Origin: Imbricaverruca yamaguchii
Taxonomy: Eukaryota; Arthropoda; Thecostraca; Neoverrucidae
Assembly: GCA_034440575.1 (NCBI GenBank)
Contig: JAOTOL010000989.1
Location: 124,001-188,000, forward strand
Reading direction: 5' to 3'
DNA length: 64,000 bases
Shown here: piece after piece, positions 1-11,655 of the stretch
Layout: every line of letters starts with the position of its first letter
Position numbering within the stretch: the stretch's first letter is position 1
Position numbers and translations under genes: made by a program
Notes under the pieces: generated by a model
Told to the model about the DNA's origin: nothing
The model's input: the letters and a program-made list of their open reading frames with translations, nothing else
The model's database searches: none

Positions 1-1325
1 TGGCGGAATGCAATCGTAGTGCCTATGCGCAACCGAAGTAAAGCCGGTATGGACCCACTGCATTATCGCCCAATCTTCCTCACTTGTTCCTTATGCAAGT
101 TATTTGGAAAAAAATGGCGAATGGCCGACTAATGTGGTTTTCAGGACGTAACATTCTCCTATGATACATAGTGGTTTCCGAAAACATCGCAGCACTATTG
201 ATCACGTTTTAACACTTGATTCTGTTGTGTGCTCTAGTTTTACGAAGAAGTGCCACACAACTGCGATATTTTCCAATATTGAAGGAGCATATGATACTGC
301 ATGGCGGCACGGTATTATCATGAAGTTGCACTTGCTGGGTGTCAGAGGCTCCATGGTGATTTCCTGACAATTTTTGTTTTAGCTGCAAGAACTTTTCGTG
401 TCAGAGTGGAAGGTTTCCTCTCTGGAACATTCCAGCAAGTGGACGGAGTTCCGCAGGGAAGTGTGCTGAGTGTCACATTGTTCGCCATTGCCATCAACGA
501 CATGGGATCTTCACTGCCAGCTTCCATAGGAAAAGCACTATCCGTAGATGAATTTGCCGTTTGGTGTTCTTCGCGTACTGTACGCACGGTAGAGAGACAA
601 CTCGAACTGGCTGTCTAGAAGGTGCAGAATTGGTGTGACAAAACGGACTTCCTCGTGTCAACATCGAAAAAACATTGCTATTCACTTCCGCCGCAAACGT
701 TCTTGCACCGATCCGGTGATTATGATGGACAAGAACTGCATTCCTTTGAAACCAGCTGCAAAATTTTTAGGTGTGTGGATTGGCCGTCGACTAACATCCA
801 GAACCCACATCAAAGATCTTGCGCAAAAATGAGCGGAGACTGCAATTGATGAAAACCGTCTCCAGATGTTCGTATGGCGCAGACAGACATGTTTTACTTC
901 TTATGCATCGATCTCTCGTGCGCTCTAAAATTGACTATGGATGTTTTATTTATGACGGAGCGTGTGCTACATCCAAGCGTTGTCTCGATATCATCCACAA
1001 TTCAGCTCTTCGCATCGCTACTGGAGCCTTTCGCACTTCCCCGGCCCATAGTGTAATGGCAGAAGTAGACGAACGACCTCTTGAACTACGCCGTACGTTA
1101 TTGGGCGCGAGATACGCATGCAATGTTGCCCAAAGACGGAAGCATCCAGCCCATCAGTGGATTTTCTCGAGAACATCAAGAAGACGTCGCAGGGCTCATC
1201 GGCGTGGATTGCCGATTTCCATTCGCATGGATTCGATCCTTCGTGACTGTAATATCAGGCCGCGTTATGTAGCACGTGTTACTACGTCGAGCACTCCCCC
1301 ATGGCACGCTGTCCCAGTGTAAACT
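1..1325 (+). pseudogene. I-clade non-LTR retrotransposon, reverse transcriptase fragment (broken)
   Basis: Three frames together give a recognisable I/Jockey-superfamily reverse transcriptase that begins before the window. Near the start one reads W-x-x-A-I-V-V-P-M and Y-R-P-I, then GFRKHRSTIDHVL (about 170-215), an E-x-A-Y-D-T-A-W block (about 280-305) and GVPQGSVLS (about 448-475). The catalytic box, normally (Y/F)-x-D-D, reads SVDEF near 540-555, so an aspartate is lost. The C-terminal part (about 900-1130) has the usual SKxDYG-like and L-R-I-A-T-G-A-F-R-T-S-P blocks. Several frameshifts and a TAG near 616 make it non-functional. Upstream endonuclease is outside the window and RNase H is not adjacent. 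The RNase H fragment at 5.04 kb could be the remainder of the same copy. Confidence 0.88.
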
Positions 1326-1364
1326 GACGTGACTTTATCGTGCTCGAAGAAAGGACATGTACTC

Positions 1365-1391
1365 CGCATTCGCCAGCTGCTGGCGAATGCG
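1365..1391. repeat. Perfect 13-bp-arm palindrome, 1-nt loop
   Basis: CGCATTCGCCAGC is followed by T and then its exact reverse complement. It lies just past the end of the reverse transcriptase fragment. One of many short-loop hairpins in this window. Confidence 0.95.
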
Positions 1392-1761
1392 CTGGGCTCC
1401 AGTTTTCATTATCTGCTCCATCTTACATCTTGCATGAATTTATTCACATTGTGCCCTAATTGTTACAGAATGAACCAAACAAAGTTTGGATTTGGAATTG
1501 CAGAAGAAGAATAGAGGGTTGATGATGGTGATGGTGATAAGCCAGCAAAAAAGAGGACAAGAAAGGTGTGCAAGTGTGGGTATGATGGGTGCACATGGGC
1601 AGGCTCTGAACAAAGCATTTATCAGCACACACAAAAAAGCAGCATGGTGATTGTGGGCCCAAGAAGACATATCCATCAGAGAGCCAGCTGGGGACAAGTG
1701 GCCAGTAGACCACTGGATGAGGGGCAAAAATATGTGTATAATAGTATATAATATAATAGGG
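1392..1761. other. No gene seen
   Basis: AT-leaning sequence with short overlapping ORFs in several frames and no recognisable protein signature. Confidence 0.5.
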
Positions 1762-1778
1762 GCACAATTTTATTCTTA

Positions 1779-2257
1779 AAATATCCAATGAACGACTCCT
1801 AGTATTGATAGGGTTTGGATATATGTGGCACTGTTAGTCTTTTACAACCTAGCTACCAAGTTTAACTAGGCATAATGATTTTGGGATGGCTGTTCACAGA
1901 GGTGGATCCAGAGAGCCACCCAGGGGGACCCAGTTTGGGTTAGGTGGGCACATGCTGTGCTGGGGCCCCAGCTGATATGTCATTATAGGGAGGGGGGAGT
2001 GATGTCAGATGGGACCCTGCTGGTATGCAATGTTCCAATCATGGGGGGGAATATGATGTCTAGTTAGGCCACATGTATTCCATGTTTTGATCCTGGGATG
2101 GGGGAGGGAGCAGTGTGGTACATGCTGTCCGGAGATGTAAGTATTGATGTCCTTTGGGGTGAGGCAAAAGAGGGACTGGATCCCTTTTTGCTTTTGGGGG
2201 TCATGACCCAATTTGCCCTCCTGGATCCACTCCTGGCTGATCACATAACTCCAAATT
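1779..2257. mobile_element. 479-bp insertion with 17-bp target-site duplication, unclassified
   Basis: The 17-mer GCACAATTTTATTCTTA occurs at 1762-1778 and again at 2258-2274, so the intervening 479 bp looks like one insertion. A TSD this long fits target-primed retroposition. The interior has a G-rich section and a GGATCC-containing inverted pair (near 1905 and 2224). No RT, tRNA boxes or poly-A tail were recognised, so the class is open. Confidence 0.6.
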
Positions 2258-2274
2258 GCACAATTTTATTCTTA

Positions 2275-3720
2275 CTGTTCCTGATTGCAATAATCTGTGC
2301 TTCAAGCATGCCCATCTGGTGACACTGCTCACTGTGTAAGGGAGGAGGCTCCTCTGCCCACACCCTCATCAATTTTCAGTGATGGTGAGCAGACAGACCA
2401 GACAACCACAATTTCAGTGGATCTATTCAGTGCTGAATGCACATCTGCAGCAGTGCACAGATCCTCAGATATTTATCAATTGTCCAGATGTTTTCCAGTG
2501 CCTATTCACTCATCTGTTCTTTTCAAAATTTGTGGAACCCAATGCTGCTGAATATTGCAATAATGGCAGTTCTCCAGGAATTAGTTTCACCTATTTCTGA
2601 TGTTTCAAGATGATGGAGACATGCATATTACAAAACAAACTTTTTACCTTAAAGTTACATTTTATTGCCCACAGTAAACAGGACACTTCATTGCTGAAAA
2701 GTTTGTGGTGTTGTGTTTGTGAAAGTTTTTTGTTTAACTTTTATTTGTGATGTCCCTGTTGCCATGCAATATAACCCTCATAATGTGATGGCTAAATAAC
2801 AAATTCCTGCAAATTATGGAAGTTTGCAACATATGTGGCACCACATACTTCTTATCTGCAATAGTCAGCTAATCGTGTTCTGTCCCTTTGGTGTGCATTT
2901 CACCCTGTGGCCCAATGGTTGGGTTTGGTTATGTAACCCAAATTGACAAAAAAAGTGTGACCCAACTTGGTGTATAAGGTGTTGATCAATTTCAGGGAAA
3001 CTTATTTTGTTATGGTTCCGTGGTTGAATAATGCTGCACAATTTGTGGGTCCCAAGCTTTTTGTTTAACGTTGATATGGCCTACAACACAACTTAGCACA
3101 ACCCATAATACCGTCAAAAAGGTGCATTTCCACCATTATTGATTGCCAATTGTGTTTGACTTCACCATAATACTTTGCGATGGAATTTTCCACACAGTAA
3201 TTCACATGGTATAAAACTAAATGCTTACCCCTTAACCTCTTTATTATTCTGCAGGCGTGAAGCACTCAGGATGTCTTTCTTCACCTGGGGGAAAATGGTG
3301 CATTGCCCAGTTGAATGGCAACATGCACCAATGACAATGTTCTATATATACGTATATATCCAGGTATGTTATTATTATTCAGAGCCAGCTGCTGCTGGAG
3401 CTGCGGCGTTCCATCGGCGGGGGAGGTGCGCCTGTGGCGTCACCTGCTGTTGCCTCCTGCCGTTGTGGTTCTGCACTGATCGTTCGGGTACAGGGTGTGA
3501 ATCTCGCAGAACTGTTGCTGAAGTTATCGCACAGCCGCGCCGCTTGCCTGAGCGCCGGTCAGCTGTAGCAGACGCCCTGGTACCCTGCAACCGCGCCTCA
3601 ATGTTGTTCATCTTCGCTGATGTCGCCGTTATCTCCTGCGACTCATCTGTGCTACGTGCAACAGTTTTGTTTTGCATCTCCCGCCGCTGGCGCTGCGCGC
3701 GGGCTGGGCGCGGCTCCTCC
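2275..3720. other. No gene seen
   Basis: AT-rich to about 3.35 kb, then a GC-richer stretch (about 3.37-3.76 kb) with an open plus-strand frame of 192 codons (3175-3753) and a 100-codon minus frame. Neither has a domain I recognise, and the plus frame ends in the hairpin at 3.72 kb. Confidence 0.4.
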
Positions 3721-3722
3721 GG

Positions 3723-3791
3723 TGGTGGGCTAACTGCCCCTGGTGGCAGTTAGCCCACCAGGGGCAGTTAGCGGTTTGTTCACAAACCGCT
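3723..3791. repeat. Two adjacent perfect hairpins
   Basis: At 3723-3760 a 16-bp arm (TGGTGGGCTAACTGCC) is separated from its exact complement by 6 nt. At 3770-3791 a 10-bp arm (AGCGGTTTGT) has a 2-nt loop. Part of the first arm recurs between the two, so several pairings are possible. Confidence 0.95.
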
Positions 3792-4506
3792 GTCTAAACG
3801 TTCGTCGTGGTTGTGTGATACACTATCTAACCAAGCCTTTCTCTACTGGATCTGTGTACATGGGATTCACGGCAAAGGATAAATCAGCATTTGAATATAT
3901 TTGAAGGGACTTCCAAAGATATATAATTAGTGTTGCCCTTGCGCGTGCTCGGACAGAGGTGTTCTAGACTTGCAACACACTCAGTTTCTTGGAATTGGTT
4001 ATGATCGTATGAATGTGTGGAAATATCGAGTGGATATTTCATGTTAGTAAAACGCACCTGGGAAATCGCTTATGTCTCACCGCAATTGTGCACAACGCAC
4101 ATTCTCAGGAACTGCCCACAGTTTTATGATTTTGAATATGATGCCAAATTATTTATTTGTGGCGGCTCATTTTTCGTTTCTCACCACTTGAAAAATCATA
4201 GTTTAGCCCATAGTATTGCTCCCAAGAAAAAACGTCTCGCGCGCTTATTGTGAGAATACACACCCTTGACCGTAACTGTTGTCATCAGGCAAAATAAAAC
4301 GCACAATAAGTTTACCACAATTGAAATCCGCATGTTAAATATTGCTGAAGCTCGACCATTGCAAAATTTGTTTATGTGAATTGATTCAGCCATTGGCCAA
4401 TAAACATCCAGTCCGTATTTTTCTCTTTCATGTGTGGAGGGGCAAAAAGGCAACTTGTTATAACTGGGGTGGCGAGTCATGTGCACAATATTTTGTTTAA
4501 CGTGCA

Positions 4507-4685
4507 CAACAATAAACTGGAGCCAGAATGACTGATCGTATTTAGCTGGGCACGACATTTCATATACGACAATAAAATGGAGCCAGAATGACCGAACGGG
4601 TTTAGTTGGGCACGACATTCCATATACAACAATAAACTGGAGCCAGAATGACCAAGCGGATTTAGCTGGGCACGACATTCCATAT
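4507..4685. repeat. Three 59-60-bp tandem repeats
   Basis: The unit contains ACAATAAACTGGAGCCAGAA, then a short variable part and GGGCACGACATTCCATAT. Three copies differ at a few positions. Open frames across it are products of the repeat. Confidence 0.95.
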
Positions 4686-4806
4686 GTTGCTAGTTTTTGT
4701 TACAGTCGATAAGATGGGGCCTGGCGAAGGCTCTTTGTCATAATCAATTTAACGTGTTTTTTTAACTGCTAATGTGCCCGGTATATTGATCGGAATCAAT
4801 GCATGG

Positions 4807-4834
4807 TTTATCTTTCGTGTGTACGAAAGATAAA
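4807..4834. repeat. Perfect 12-bp-arm hairpin
   Basis: TTTATCTTTCGT, 4-nt loop GTGT, then the exact reverse complement. Confidence 0.95.
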
Positions 4835-5007
4835 GATGTTTCATGGTTGCTGGACAACCAAAGAGCAGCAACGAATTTGTATTCCAAGGCAAAGTGCCAC
4901 ATGCTAATATTGCTCATTTACCTCCTAGTACGCTTTTTGGGTAGGAGACCACGCACGATTGCTTCGGTTTGGTCGGCGACCAACTTGATAGTTTTTTTTA
5001 CCCCTGC

Positions 5008-5038
5008 GCCAGCATTCGGAGGAACTCCGAATGCTGGC
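5008..5038. repeat. Perfect 13-bp-arm hairpin
   Basis: GCCAGCATTCGGA, 5-nt loop, exact complement. It sits just before the RNase H part of the LINE fragment that follows. Confidence 0.95.
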
Positions 5039-5039
5039 A

Positions 5040-5966
5040 TTGGAAAAAATGCATGAACTTTTCACGACTTTTCACGAATTTACACAGATGGTTGAAAGTC
5101 AGTCTCTGGTGTTCGATGCGCCTACGTCAGTCGACACAGTGTTAGATCTTTGTGTTTACCGATGCAGACATCTACTTTTACTGCTAAATTGTGTCATTCT
5201 GCAAGCTCTTTGTTTTACACAGGAAGACCGGTCCACAAAGAACGTGGTTTTCAAACAAGGATGACCGACTTGTTCAGAGGATTATCAAAGTAGTGAAATC
5301 CCTACATGACGTCGCCAAAAATATCGTGTTCTGTTGGATTCCTAGGCATGTCGGACTCGCGGGAAATGAAGCTGCTGACATAACCGCCAAACACGCCATC
5401 AGCAATGGCCGTGTGGTCCATCTACGGCTCCCTCCAAAGGATCTATACCCTACTATACTGTCAAATATACGGTCAGAATGGCAACAAGCCTCCAACTCGA
5501 AGTGTAGTAAGCTCAGTGTTTTAAAGCCGACTCTAGGAAGGGGGATCATCGCACTGAACCAAACGACGGTAAGAAGTAATACTGTGCCAATTGATAATAA
5601 ATAGGTCATACCTTCGCAGCACGCAGGTATATGCTGACTGGTGATGACTAACATCTAAGTCCACGCCGCTCTAGCCCGCTTACCGTGTGCCATGCTTTAG
5701 TGGGCTGTACACTGTTAGAACCTCTACGACGCCAGATTTTAGGACGGCTGAACGCCGACACTTCCCTACGTATGCTAATAGGGATCGACTCCGAGGTCGT
5801 GGCGTCTGGGAATATTTTTACCTGCCTTCGACAAGCTCGCCTAGAGGTGATATACCCCCACCCGTGATTGTTAATGGAAAAATATGATACCAGCACCATA
5901 GAATGATTATAATACAGTTATGGGCGCAAAATGACCCTGGATACCGACGCGCCCCTAAACTCCAAT
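5040..5966 (+). pseudogene. I-clade LINE fragment: RNase H, C-terminus and 3' tail
   Basis: An RNase H reading begins near 5065 with I-Y-T-D-G (catalytic Asp kept). A TGA stands where Ser is usual, and the second acidic residue is lost (F-T-A-K-L where the family has F-T-A-E-L). After a frameshift comes IVFCWIPRHVGLAGNEAAD (about 5325-5380), the His/Asp part of RNase H. Around 5680-5860 the C-terminal region with T-V-C-H-A-L-V-G-C follows. The copy ends at about 5935-5966 with ATGGGCGCAAAATGACC, a GCGCCCC-containing segment and CCACCA repeats. This is the same 3' module seen in the other I-clade LINE here and in the tiny insertions inside GPS1. Not functional. Confidence 0.85.
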
Positions 5967-5969
5967 TCA

Positions 5970-6909
5970 CCACCACATGCCACGGTCACATTCAGAGAAG
6001 ATGAATGAGTAGATTACTAGATAAAGGTGTACGCGTTTGAACAAGAAAACTGGTACGTCACAAGAACGTGTCGATGCCAGCGAAGATATCATGGCATGTT
6101 TTCAAAATGGCAGAACTAGGAGACTCTTCTAATGGCCAATATGCGTTAGAGTTGATCTTCACATTAAGGTCTGTCACGATCTTGCTAGCATAACGTCATA
6201 CTGGAGGTTGTGTTTGCGAGCTAAGCTCATCATATATGCCGTTCGTGACTTTAGTTATGACCTGTGCCTTTCAACTTTCGGCTGTGGCGATAAAATAGCC
6301 TCGATTATGGAACTTCTGATTGCTGTAAGAATCGTTATGTATCATACCCTGTGCCTCTGACCCCGTTTGACATTGTATGACTAGGTAGCAATCCCATGCT
6401 TATGTATCGATTATCCAGTTAGCAATCTACTTGGGCTGAGGGTGGGCACGTGGTAACAGCATGGGCAGAACCCAAGCTGGACAAAATTCATGGTTGATTG
6501 ATTTCTTGAGTCTATGGGCGCGTCGATTTTACGGTCATTTGGCGCACATTGCCAACTTTATTAGTTGTCAGAAAGAAAACATGCATGGGCACAGCTCGCA
6601 TTACGTTGTACAGAGCCACAACTTGGACCGAGTCCATCTAAGCGTAGTCATGCCCACTCTCACTAGAAATATTTTTGCAGGGCAGGCTTATTGTAACGAG
6701 ATTAGTTTTGCAATCCATAACGTCACTGCATTTGACTCCCACGTATCTCCGGGATCCGAGCTCTGAGCAGATCCGAGGCATTTGGTCGGTCGAGATGTCG
6801 ACTTCGTCCGCGCATTCCACACGGCCGGAACTGTCATCGACAACCGCGACCCTGGTGATGCAAGTGTGAGAAAGAGAAGCCCGGTCGAAAGTATTTTCAA
6901 CCGATCGCC
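5970..6909. other. No gene seen
   Basis: Roughly balanced base composition with a 101-codon plus frame at 6461-6766 lacking recognisable motifs. Confidence 0.45.
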
Positions 6910-6921
6910 GTTAGCCGCGTC

Positions 6922-7098
6922 GGGGCGGGAATGGCCGAGTGGTTAAGGTGTCGGCTATGGGTACCAAAGGTCCCGGGTTCGACTCTAGCGCCACTCAGGA
7001 CATTTCCAAATCCCGCGGCCCAGCGGCGAAACAGTGTGGGCGGCGCCATTAGCCGTGAATGTGCATAAAGTGTGTCGTGAACCAACCAATAAACGAAT
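6922..7098 (+). mobile_element. tRNA-derived SINE (type B) with 12-bp TSD
   Basis: The head resembles a tRNA-Leu/Ser gene: box A TGGCCGAGTGG at about 6932 and box B GGTTCGACTCT at about 6976. The body ends in a GGCGCC-containing segment and ACCAACCAATAAACGAAT. The 12-mer GTTAGCCGCGTC flanks it at 6910-6921 and 7099-7110, so the ends are well fixed. It is not a functional tRNA because the acceptor stem cannot close. The 3' segment loosely resembles the I-clade LINE tail. Confidence 0.9.
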
Positions 7099-7110
7099 GT
7101 TAGCCGCGTC

Positions 7111-7855
7111 ATTCGGTCGCCGACCTATAACGTGCGACCACGCCACCATACGTTATATTCGCTCTCAACCAACCATGATTTACCAGGTAGAGTAGTCAAC
7201 GCTCGCTGATGGGCAGCCGTCACCCGCCCCGGTCGTGTACTGGTCCCGAAAATGTGCTCGAGGATGGAGGTGCGCGAGAGACCGAGGTGAGCTAACCACT
7301 CGGATTGACGGTTGTCCGCCGCCGCCAATCATGATTGCTTACTGAGTTGGAGGCACGGTCTTGGATTAATTTCGGTACCGCTGTTGAACTCTTGAAACTG
7401 CTGCGTAAGTTTCCACCATTTGATTCACTAATCAGCTCGACCAATACAACGGCTATACCAGCTGATGATTTTGAAGAACGGCTCGTGCATTTGCGAGCTG
7501 GAGAGGGTGCGAACCGGTTATCTTAAGGTGAGAACCACTTATCGCACAAACGAGGAAAAGTTAGACTATTACTGTCAGGAAAATAGACGTCCCTGCAATG
7601 TCAAGCCTTGCTGTCGAGCAGGTTACCCGATAGAGGAGTGAATCTAGCCGGTGAATTCGGAGCGGGGTGGAAAGGAAACGTATTCACCCATCGGAGACGT
7701 ATGGGATATTGATGGCGTTGTTACGAGGGAAGGAACAAACCTTGCATTGCATCCATTGTAGGTAGGTAGTGTACACATTTCTAGCATTTTCACTATTCAC
7801 CTCCCTCGCACTCAAACAATCACGAGGTGCTGGATTCAATCAGAGTCCATCGAAT
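7111..7855. other. No gene seen
   Basis: Short ORFs only. No recognised repeat family. Confidence 0.45.
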
Positions 7856-7859
7856 TACG

Positions 7860-8480
7860 TGTAAGTCTTAGACCATAAAAGATTAGTGCAATTATGAGCC
7901 ACAAGGGCCCTTCTTGGTTGTACTCTGTACACAACCAGTTGCCCACCAAATGTGCCAATCAGCACTCTCTGTAATACTGAAAAGCAAGCACTATTCTTAT
8001 GATTGTCTATGCTGTTTTTAAAGATGTTCAATGTGCTGCTACTGACAATGGTTTCTGGTAGCTGGTTCCAGTGTTCTACTACCCTGTTGGTGAAGAAAGT
8101 CTCCCTGAACCTTGTTCTGCTGTGGTTAACTTTAATTTTGAATTTATGACCTCTAATTGCATCATTTCTGTTCAATTCAAACATTTCCCCAAGATATCCC
8201 CTCTCCAGACCATGGACAAATTCAAAGACCTCGATGAGATCTCCTCTCAGCCTTCTATATCTAAGTGAAAACATATTCAATTTCTTCAATCTTTCCTCAT
8301 ATGCCAGGTTGCTCATGCCATTAACCATTTTATAGCCCTCTTCTGTACTCTCTCTCTCTAAAAGCCAACAATCTTTTTCATAGCTAGGACACCAAGCTTG
8401 GATGCAGTATTCCAAATGTGGCCTGACATATGCATATAAATGCATGCTTCCATCCTTCATGCTGTGTTTCAATGTTCACC
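7860..8480 (-). pseudogene. CR1-like LINE, 3' part of ORF2 (truncated)
   Basis: The minus frame reads YVRPHLEYCIQAWCPSYEKD, then a region ending in R-E-T-F-F-T-N-R-V-V-E-H-W-N-Q-L-P. This is the C-terminal thumb of CR1-like reverse transcriptases. It is very similar to the copy at 38.5-39.9 kb, and the 3' untranslated end with CAACCAAGAAGGGCCCTTGT is shared. The copy is 5'-truncated, and an indel near 8350 disrupts the L-L-E-R-V-Q-K-R-A block. Confidence 0.9.
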
Positions 8481-8489
8481 GAGAGATTA

Positions 8490-9640
8490 TAGGAAGTTAT
8501 TTTGCACTGGCTGTGCCCATGTCTCGTGAGCTCTGTCCTCGCAGCCACACTCCTTCCGAGCATACGAGTAACACCCATAGTCAAGACGTGCCCAGCCAGG
8601 CCTGCCTTGGGTGTGCTATTAGTATTTTCTGAACCGAAGCCCAATCGGGCTTTGCTCGTAATTTTGCTTCGTACGCCGAACGAAGCAGAATCAGCGCATG
8701 GGCAGGGCACAAGAACTCAGCATGGGCTTAGCCAGACTTAGCCCGTTCAGAATTGCCGGTTAGGTACCCGGCTATTTTCTGGGTGGGGCTGGAGGTTGCA
8801 TAGTCATTATTTGTTTCCTACGACAAACCAGCCCTACATTCGCGCATAACGCTGTCTGTTTGAAAAAAAATGCATGGCTGGATCTATGGATACCACCATA
8901 ACAATTGTTCTTTGGTCAGCTAAAGGGCACATAATACCCCATTAATATTGCATGCATTATTGGGGAGGTATTTTTTAACATTGGAGGGAAATTTGAGATT
9001 GTCAGAAGGGGTGTACAACATTGGAGGGGCAAGTGCCCTCCAAAAATAGATACAAACCGACCTTTTGCTGTGATGCATTTTAGACAACATACCAAAAAAA
9101 GAGACGACCAAGGCCCTCCCCCCTTCTACCCACCAGCAGCCAAAATTACATGATAAACAAGAATTTTAAGATTCTTGGCACGCAAAACCATACATTTTCT
9201 TCGGGCGAAGCCATCCTAAAGTGGTCTCCCTTACATGACATTTTTGGTCGGCTCCCTTAGGAAAATGCTGGCTGCGCCCCTGTCTGATCTGGTGGTCTCG
9301 TAAGAGATGCTGTTCTTGCAACGCACCATTAAAGGGGTACAAGCACATTGACCGGTCACACGGCACATCTCAACCGTGAGACATGTTCAGGCATCAAATG
9401 ACGCCCGGCATAATCGCGCTGTATTATCATGCTCAGAGCTACAACGGCAAATGACAGGCAATGCTGATACCCGACACGACCACGTTCAATATCCAATTCG
9501 ATCATGTGGAACGCTCCTGCATCTGACCACCATCAACAGGCAAAGAAGCGCAGGATCCATAAGCGGGATCATTTTCGTCCACGCACAATTCCTCACACGC
9601 CTCAGATGAGGAAGAGTCCGCTTCACTGAGCCGAGTCGCC
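8490..9640. other. No gene seen
   Basis: Mixed sequence without recognisable coding or repeat signatures. Short A-runs near 8860 and 9100. Confidence 0.4.
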
Positions 9641-9839
9641 ACCCGGGTCCGTGGCGTCACACAAGCCGCGGCCGCCAAGGTCAGAGGCCAAGGTCAGAGG
9701 CGACAGGCGACACTCGCGTAATGTGAGAAGGTCGCACACCACCGCAGGCGAGCGTGTCTGCCGAGGTCAAGAGGTCACACCGCCGGCGCCGAGCGGCAGC
9801 ACACAGACGTCGAGACCGCTTCACAGCCGGGCGGCCGCC

Positions 9840-9990
9840 GGCCGCACTGACGTCACAGCTGCGCTGCCGTCCCATTGGCCAGCGCCGCGCACGTCGGCCG
9901 CTGATTGGTGCTGCCGTGAAGAGCGGCACCAATCGGCATTGGTGGACGCCGTCTGGCTCGGTTTGTGATTGGCTCAGTCGGTGCCGTCGT
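9840..9990. promoter_or_regulatory. CpG-rich block with five CCAAT boxes and a CRE
   Basis: CCAAT (either orientation) occurs at 9874-9878, 9904-9908, 9929-9933, 9938-9942 and 9968-9972. The same-orientation boxes are 30, 34 and 30 bp apart, close to the spacing seen in NF-Y-regulated promoters. The full palindrome TGACGTCA (CREB/ATF type) is at about 9848-9855. The surrounding 9.64-10.26 kb is GC- and CpG-rich. This looks like a housekeeping-type promoter, but I could not identify a first exon on either side. GPS1 itself starts more than 14 kb away, so it belongs to another gene or is bidirectional. Confidence 0.5.
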
Positions 9991-10299
9991 GGCTGGCGTC
10001 CATTGCCTGCACACCTTCCCGGCTCGGTCCCTGTAAAACAATTATGTCTACCGTCGCTATATTACCTTTGCAGTCCCTGCGCCCATAAAATACAATAGCA
10101 ATACGATACGTCTGCCGCCCGTGGAATGACGCACCGGCGCTGCGCACCAACAATCGCCCCTGCTGTAACAGGCGAGGACGAGCGAAGTTGAATTCACATG
10201 TAACGGGTGTGCTCGACAATACGGGCGACACGCTCTGACCGGGCCCGACACGATGATTACGATTTTCGCTGCTCGATAGCGCTTAACTGAGAAGAGCTG

Positions 10300-11181
10300 C
10301 CAAATTTCTCCGAGCACGGTGCAAATTTTACGGAATTCAAAAGCTGCTACGAGTTGTCAGCTGCGAATTAGTTTTTCGGGCAATTTAGTGCAATTTGCAA
10401 TTCATTATAAGAAATGAGCGACTTTCATGACTGGCATACGAGTTTATCGGCGCCACCTCGTATCACAGTCATCCCGCAGACCTGAAAGTGGCACCGTTGG
10501 ACGCGTCATCTACTTGACACATTAACAGCTTAAACATGATTGAATTCAAAATATCAGGAGTTTTTTTTTCTTGGGTTAACATACTTTTATTTGTCATTCA
10601 TCAAAACGTTTCTTATACCGCTTCCAACTTTGGGTGTCTCAATTAACATACAAAAATGAGCAATTCACACAGGGTCCAGTGATACCATTCTGAGTACATG
10701 AAGACGAGACCTTTATCAATTCATCGACTTATAAACGATTCAAGATGACGAAGTGTGTTGTTCTCCTGGCCACTGAAATCTGCTGAAAGCTGAACACAAC
10801 GCGTTTTTGTATAGGCCTAGCGCGAATGCGAACCATGGAACCTGCAGTGCAAAATAAGCAGGGTTGCAGCGCAGACACGAACGCCATCACTATTACCTTA
10901 AACAACCACGAAACATTACTATACCGAAGTTCGCTTTGGGCCCGACATTTCAATGCATTTGGACTCCACGGTTCGTGGGATCCCATCTGGTCAGTACCCG
11001 CTTGTCGACGCTGACCTGAGCGGTCTCTGACTTAGCGCTCAATTAGTTGATATTAGTCATCCATCCCAGCAAGTCACCACATTCCTGACCTCATTTGTTC
11101 TTCGCCATGATCGTGCCAGCAGGACCAGGTTCGACTTATCTCAGGACGGTTACGGTAAGGTGGAAGCGAGTTGCTGTATAC
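10300..11181. other. No gene seen
   Basis: Downstream flank of GPS1. Its missing terminal exon could lie here (minus strand), but I could not recognise it. Short ORFs only. Confidence 0.4.
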
Positions 11182-11196
11182 ACTATATCACTCCTG

Positions 11197-11258
11197 ATTG
11201 ATTGATTGATTATTTGGGCTTTGGGGCGCATCAACGGCTACTGGTTATGTGGCGCCCA
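11197..11258 (-). mobile_element. 62-bp hairpin-tail retroposon, copy 1, 15-bp TSD
   Basis: ACTATATCACTCCTG occurs perfectly at 11182-11196 and 11259-11273. Read on the minus strand the insert begins TGGGCGCCAC, closes a GGGCGC/GCGCCC stem and ends with (ATCA)n-like repeats. It has the same architecture as the 3' ends of I-clade LINEs but only about 60 bp, with no coding part. It is a different tail subfamily from copies 2-4. Confidence 0.85.
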
Positions 11259-11520
11259 ACTATATCACTCCTGGACCGTTGATCAGGAAGGTAGGTTGAC
11301 AGATGAAGGGTAAGGCTTTAATTGTTATCTGTCCACATTCAATAAAATTCCCCCAAATACATGCTTGGTGTGCATGTTGATTGTGAAAATCACTACATGC
11401 CGCACGGTCTAGACTAACCGTCATCGCGACCGGCAGAAACCAAGCAACAGAGGCTGAAACATACGCACCGGCAACCGGCCCACAAACGCAAGCTTCTCCA
11501 CCAGCAGCAGGGTGACTGAC

Positions 11521-11655
11521 CCGGACGGAGATTTGCGCAGTCTGGATGGCCGATCGGAGAATGAGCCCCTTGGTCTGTTTGATGTACTCCTTGCCGACCG
11601 CCAGCGACCGCTCGAACGTCTGGCTGCGTTGGTTCACACTTTTGGCGTACAGGAT
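11521..11655 (-). CDS. GPS1: GPS1 exon 10 (end of PCI domain)
   Basis: Acceptor GCGGCAG precedes ATCCTGTACGCC. The 45 codons begin [18 protein letters not shown] and end QISVR, the winged-helix end of the PCI domain and the following helix. A GTCAGT donor follows in phase 0, matching the usual position before the unstructured C-terminal tail. The alternative is read-through: the frame stays open past the donor, but the extra residues do not resemble CSN1. Confidence 0.93.

Noticed and set aside
6922..6990. Possible tRNA gene
   Set aside because: A and B boxes are present, but the acceptor stem does not close and the unit has a SINE body and a TSD.
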